Source of the DNA: Alistipes sp.
GTDB taxonomy: Bacteria > Bacteroidota > Bacteroidia > Bacteroidales > Rikenellaceae
Reading direction: 5' to 3'
Assembly: GCA_017501025.1 (NCBI GenBank)
Contig: JAFVXS010000091.1
Coordinates: 1-6,417, forward strand
Length of the DNA: 6,417 nucleotides
The notes under the pieces were generated by a model. It did no database searches, was not told where the DNA came from, and saw nothing but the letters and a program-made list of their open reading frames with translations. The translations under genes and the position numbers were made by a program. Below, piece by piece: positions 6,337-6,417 of the stretch. Position 1 is the stretch's first letter. Every line of letters begins with the position of its first letter.

Positions 6337-6417
6337 CTACCCTTTTTTGACCAAAATTCGGTAACTCCACTGCTTCGCCGCTTCTTCCAGATACTCGGCG
6401 GCTTTTTCCAGGTCATA
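6337..6417 (-). CDS. C-terminal end of an unidentified protein (partial, begins beyond the right edge)
   Basis: The minus strand is open from the window edge to a TAG at 6339-6337, giving 26 residues. They begin YDLEKAAEYLEEAAKQWSYR and end in a basic ILVKKG tail. The pattern is an amphipathic, charged helix of the kind found at the end of real proteins, and codon choice resembles the neighbouring genes. I do not recognise the family from so little. The gene points the same way as nadE, but about 108 nt and a likely promoter separate them, so it is probably a separate transcription unit. Confidence 0.5.
   Translation of the reverse strand, partial: YDLEKAAEYLEEAAKQWSYRILVKKG

Noticed and set aside
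6279..6416. Small 45-codon minus-strand frame beginning ATGACCTGG at the right edge
   Set aside because: It overlaps the promoter region and the better-looking gene end in another frame. Its composition is irregular (runs of K, R, S, W), with no ribosome site visible.

Overview
The window is a compact run of minus-strand genes from an anaerobic Bacteroidota-type bacterium. A gut Bacteroidales lineage such as the Alistipes/Rikenellaceae group is my best guess, from gene order, protein flavour and a TAnnTTTG-type promoter; no marker gene fixes the genus. Apart from the promoter region at the right and very short gaps, every base is coding.

Read in the direction of transcription (right to left): the last codons of an unidentified gene (6417-6337); a short intergenic region with a Bacteroidota promoter and two small inverted repeats (about 6260-6312); nadE, NAD+ synthetase (6228-4642); a RseC/MucC-family membrane protein (4615-4190); then rnfB (4193-3276), rnfC (3252-1913, broken by a one-base frameshift), rnfD (1886-915), rnfG (905-261) and the first 92 codons of rnfE (277-1), which runs off the left edge. 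rnfA would be expected next, outside the window.

The rnf genes encode the Rnf complex, a membrane-bound ferredoxin:NAD+ oxidoreductase that couples electron transfer between reduced ferredoxin and NAD+ to ion movement across the cytoplasmic membrane. RnfB carries Fe-S clusters, RnfC is the NADH/FMN/Fe-S peripheral subunit, RnfD and RnfG carry covalently bound FMN, and RnfE with RnfA form the membrane core. nadE, which makes the NAD+ that Rnf reduces, heads the probable transcription unit. The tight spacing (26 nt, a 4-nt ATGA overlap, 23 nt, 26 nt, 9 nt, a 17-nt overlap) argues for one operon.

The two points most worth a second look are (1) the rnfC frameshift at a run of five A (coding strand), which separates the NADH/FMN part from both 4Fe-4S clusters, and (2) the NadE glutaminase domain, where the nucleophilic cysteine position of the nitrilase fold is a glycine, suggesting an ammonia-only enzyme. 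I saw no mobile element, CRISPR array, tRNA or rRNA, and no wholly new system.
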